DNA of 5,013 nt, taken from positions 1 to 5,013 of the forward strand of contig JAEYRR010000298.1 in assembly GCA_023435505.1 (NCBI GenBank). The letters run 5' to 3'. A program made the position numbers and the translations under genes. Source of the stretch: Bacillota bacterium. GTDB lineage: Bacteria > Bacillota > Clostridia > Lachnospirales > Lachnospiraceae. Below are positions 4,224 to 5,013 of this stretch, piece after piece. Within the stretch, counting starts at the first letter, position 1; every line of letters starts with the position of its first letter. Below the pieces are notes generated by a model. That model worked only from the letters and a program-made list of their open reading frames with translations. It had not been told where the DNA came from and made no database searches.

Positions 4224-5013
4224 GTGGGATTTATAGACACTATTAAAGCTAGGGCAAAAGCAAATAAAAAGACAATTGTATTACCGGAGTCAAATGATAT
4301 TCGTACTATTGAGGCGGCATCCAAAATACTGGCAGAAGAGATTGCGAATATAATTTTAGTTGGTAAAGAAGATGAGATTAGCAAATTAGCAGAAGGTTAT
4401 GATATTTCAAAGGCGACAATTGTTGACCCGGATACTTCTGATAAATTACAGCAGTACATTGATTTATTGGTAGAGTTACGTAAAGCGAAAGGTATGACAC
4501 CTGAAAAAGCGAAAGAATTATTAACAAAAGATTATTTATATTATGGTGTAACTATGGTTAAAGCAGGGGATGCAGATGGTATGGTATCCGGTGCTTGTCA
4601 TGCAACTGCAGATGTATTACGTCCATCTCTACAAATCTTAAAGACTGCACCTGGCACTAAAATTGTATCAGCTTTCTTTTTGATGGTAGTTCCTGATTGT
4701 GAATATGGTGCAAACGGAACCTTTATTTTCGGAGATAGTGGTTTAGTTCAGAATCCAACTAGTGAAGAATTAGCTGTTATTGCTGGAAGTAGTGCAAAGA
4801 GCTTTGAATTATTAGTAGAGCAAGAACCAGTTGTAGCATTGCTTTCCCACTCCACTAAGGGAAGTGCAAAGCATGCTGATGTAGATAAGGTAGCAAATGC
4901 GGTAGCGATTGCAAAAGAAGCATATCCAGATATTAAACTGGATGGTGAATTCCAATTAGATGCTGCAATTGTTCCAAGTGTTGGACATTCTAAAGCTCCG
5001 GGAAGTGAAATTG
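4224..5013 (+). CDS. pta: Phosphate acetyltransferase (phosphotransacetylase) Pta, 3' truncated by window
   Basis: Pta interconverts acetyl-CoA plus phosphate with acetyl phosphate plus CoA. Paired with acetate kinase it yields ATP and acetate in fermentation. The frame is open from GTG 4224 to the window edge, giving 263 of an expected 330 or so residues of the short, single-domain type. Family motifs in order are KKTIVLPESNDIRTIEAA (15-32), GDADGMVSGACHATADVLRP (115-134), KIVSAFFLM (146-154), FGDSGLVQNP (169-178), SHSTKGSA (208-215) and LDGEFQLDAAIVPSV (239-253), ending in KAPGSEI. The C-terminal catalytic Ser/Asp region known from the Methanosarcina enzyme lies beyond the edge. The gene has its own promoter and is separated from rpsO by a terminator. 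An ackA gene often follows in clostridia but cannot be seen here. A phosphate butyryltransferase is less likely, since these motifs and their spacing fit Pta. Confidence 0.95.
   Translation, partial: MGFIDTIKARAKANKKTIVLPESNDIRTIEAASKILAEEIANIILVGKEDEISKLAEGYDISKATIVDPDTSDKLQQYIDLLVELRKAKGMTPEKAKELLTKDYLYYGVTMVKAGDADGMVSGACHATADVLRPSLQILKTAPGTKIVSAFFLMVVPDCEYGANGTFIFGDSGLVQNPTSEELAVIAGSSAKSFELLVEQEPVVALLSHSTKGSAKHADVDKVANAVAIAKEAYPDIKLDGEFQLDAAIVPSVGHSKAPGSEI

Noticed and set aside
4100..4384. 94-codon minus-strand reading frame
   Set aside because: It is antisense to the start of pta and the pta promoter, and its AT-rich end reads as low-complexity Ile/Tyr/Lys.

Overview
The window is AT-rich, protein-dense bacterial DNA. 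AGGAGG-type ribosome binding sites, sigma-A-type promoters with 17-bp spacers, and the truB-ribF-rpsO genes all point to a low-GC Firmicute. The Pta sequence and codon use suggest an anaerobic clostridium, most likely a Lachnospiraceae relative; this is an inference from sequence style, not a database match.

Layout from left to right. (1) 1-413 is the 3' end of truB (tRNA pseudouridine-55 synthase). It is followed after 31 bp by ribF (445-1365), the bifunctional riboflavin kinase/FAD synthetase, probably in the same transcript. (2) A strong two-way hairpin terminator (1375-1415) separates ribF from a convergent gene on the minus strand (1420-2841). That gene encodes a MocR/PdxR-type regulator, a GntR winged helix fused to an aminotransferase fold. 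Both the PLP Schiff-base lysine and the PLP-contacting tyrosine of the family motifs appear to be replaced. (3) A 191-bp divergent intergenic region (2842-3032) is rich in dyads and phased direct repeats and has a near-consensus promoter firing rightwards. (4) 3033-3560 encodes a small unrecognised multi-pass membrane protein with a Gln/Pro-rich heptapeptide-repeat tail. (5) rpsO (ribosomal protein S15, 3716-3982) has its own extended -10 promoter and a structured leader, and ends in a clean intrinsic terminator. (6) A 240-bp AT-rich gap carries repeats and a promoter. (7) pta (phosphate acetyltransferase) starts at GTG 4224 and runs off the right edge.

How the parts fit: truB, ribF and rpsO are translation and cofactor housekeeping genes that commonly sit together in Firmicutes. 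Here the MocR gene and the membrane-protein gene lie between ribF and rpsO, and pta occupies the place downstream of rpsO where pnp is often found. The MocR gene and the membrane-protein gene are divergent and share an operator-rich region, so the regulator controlling itself and its neighbour is a reasonable but untested inference. No phage, insertion sequence, CRISPR array or tRNA was seen. The most noteworthy items are the PLP-site-altered MocR protein with its unusual divergent control region, and the rpsO leader.
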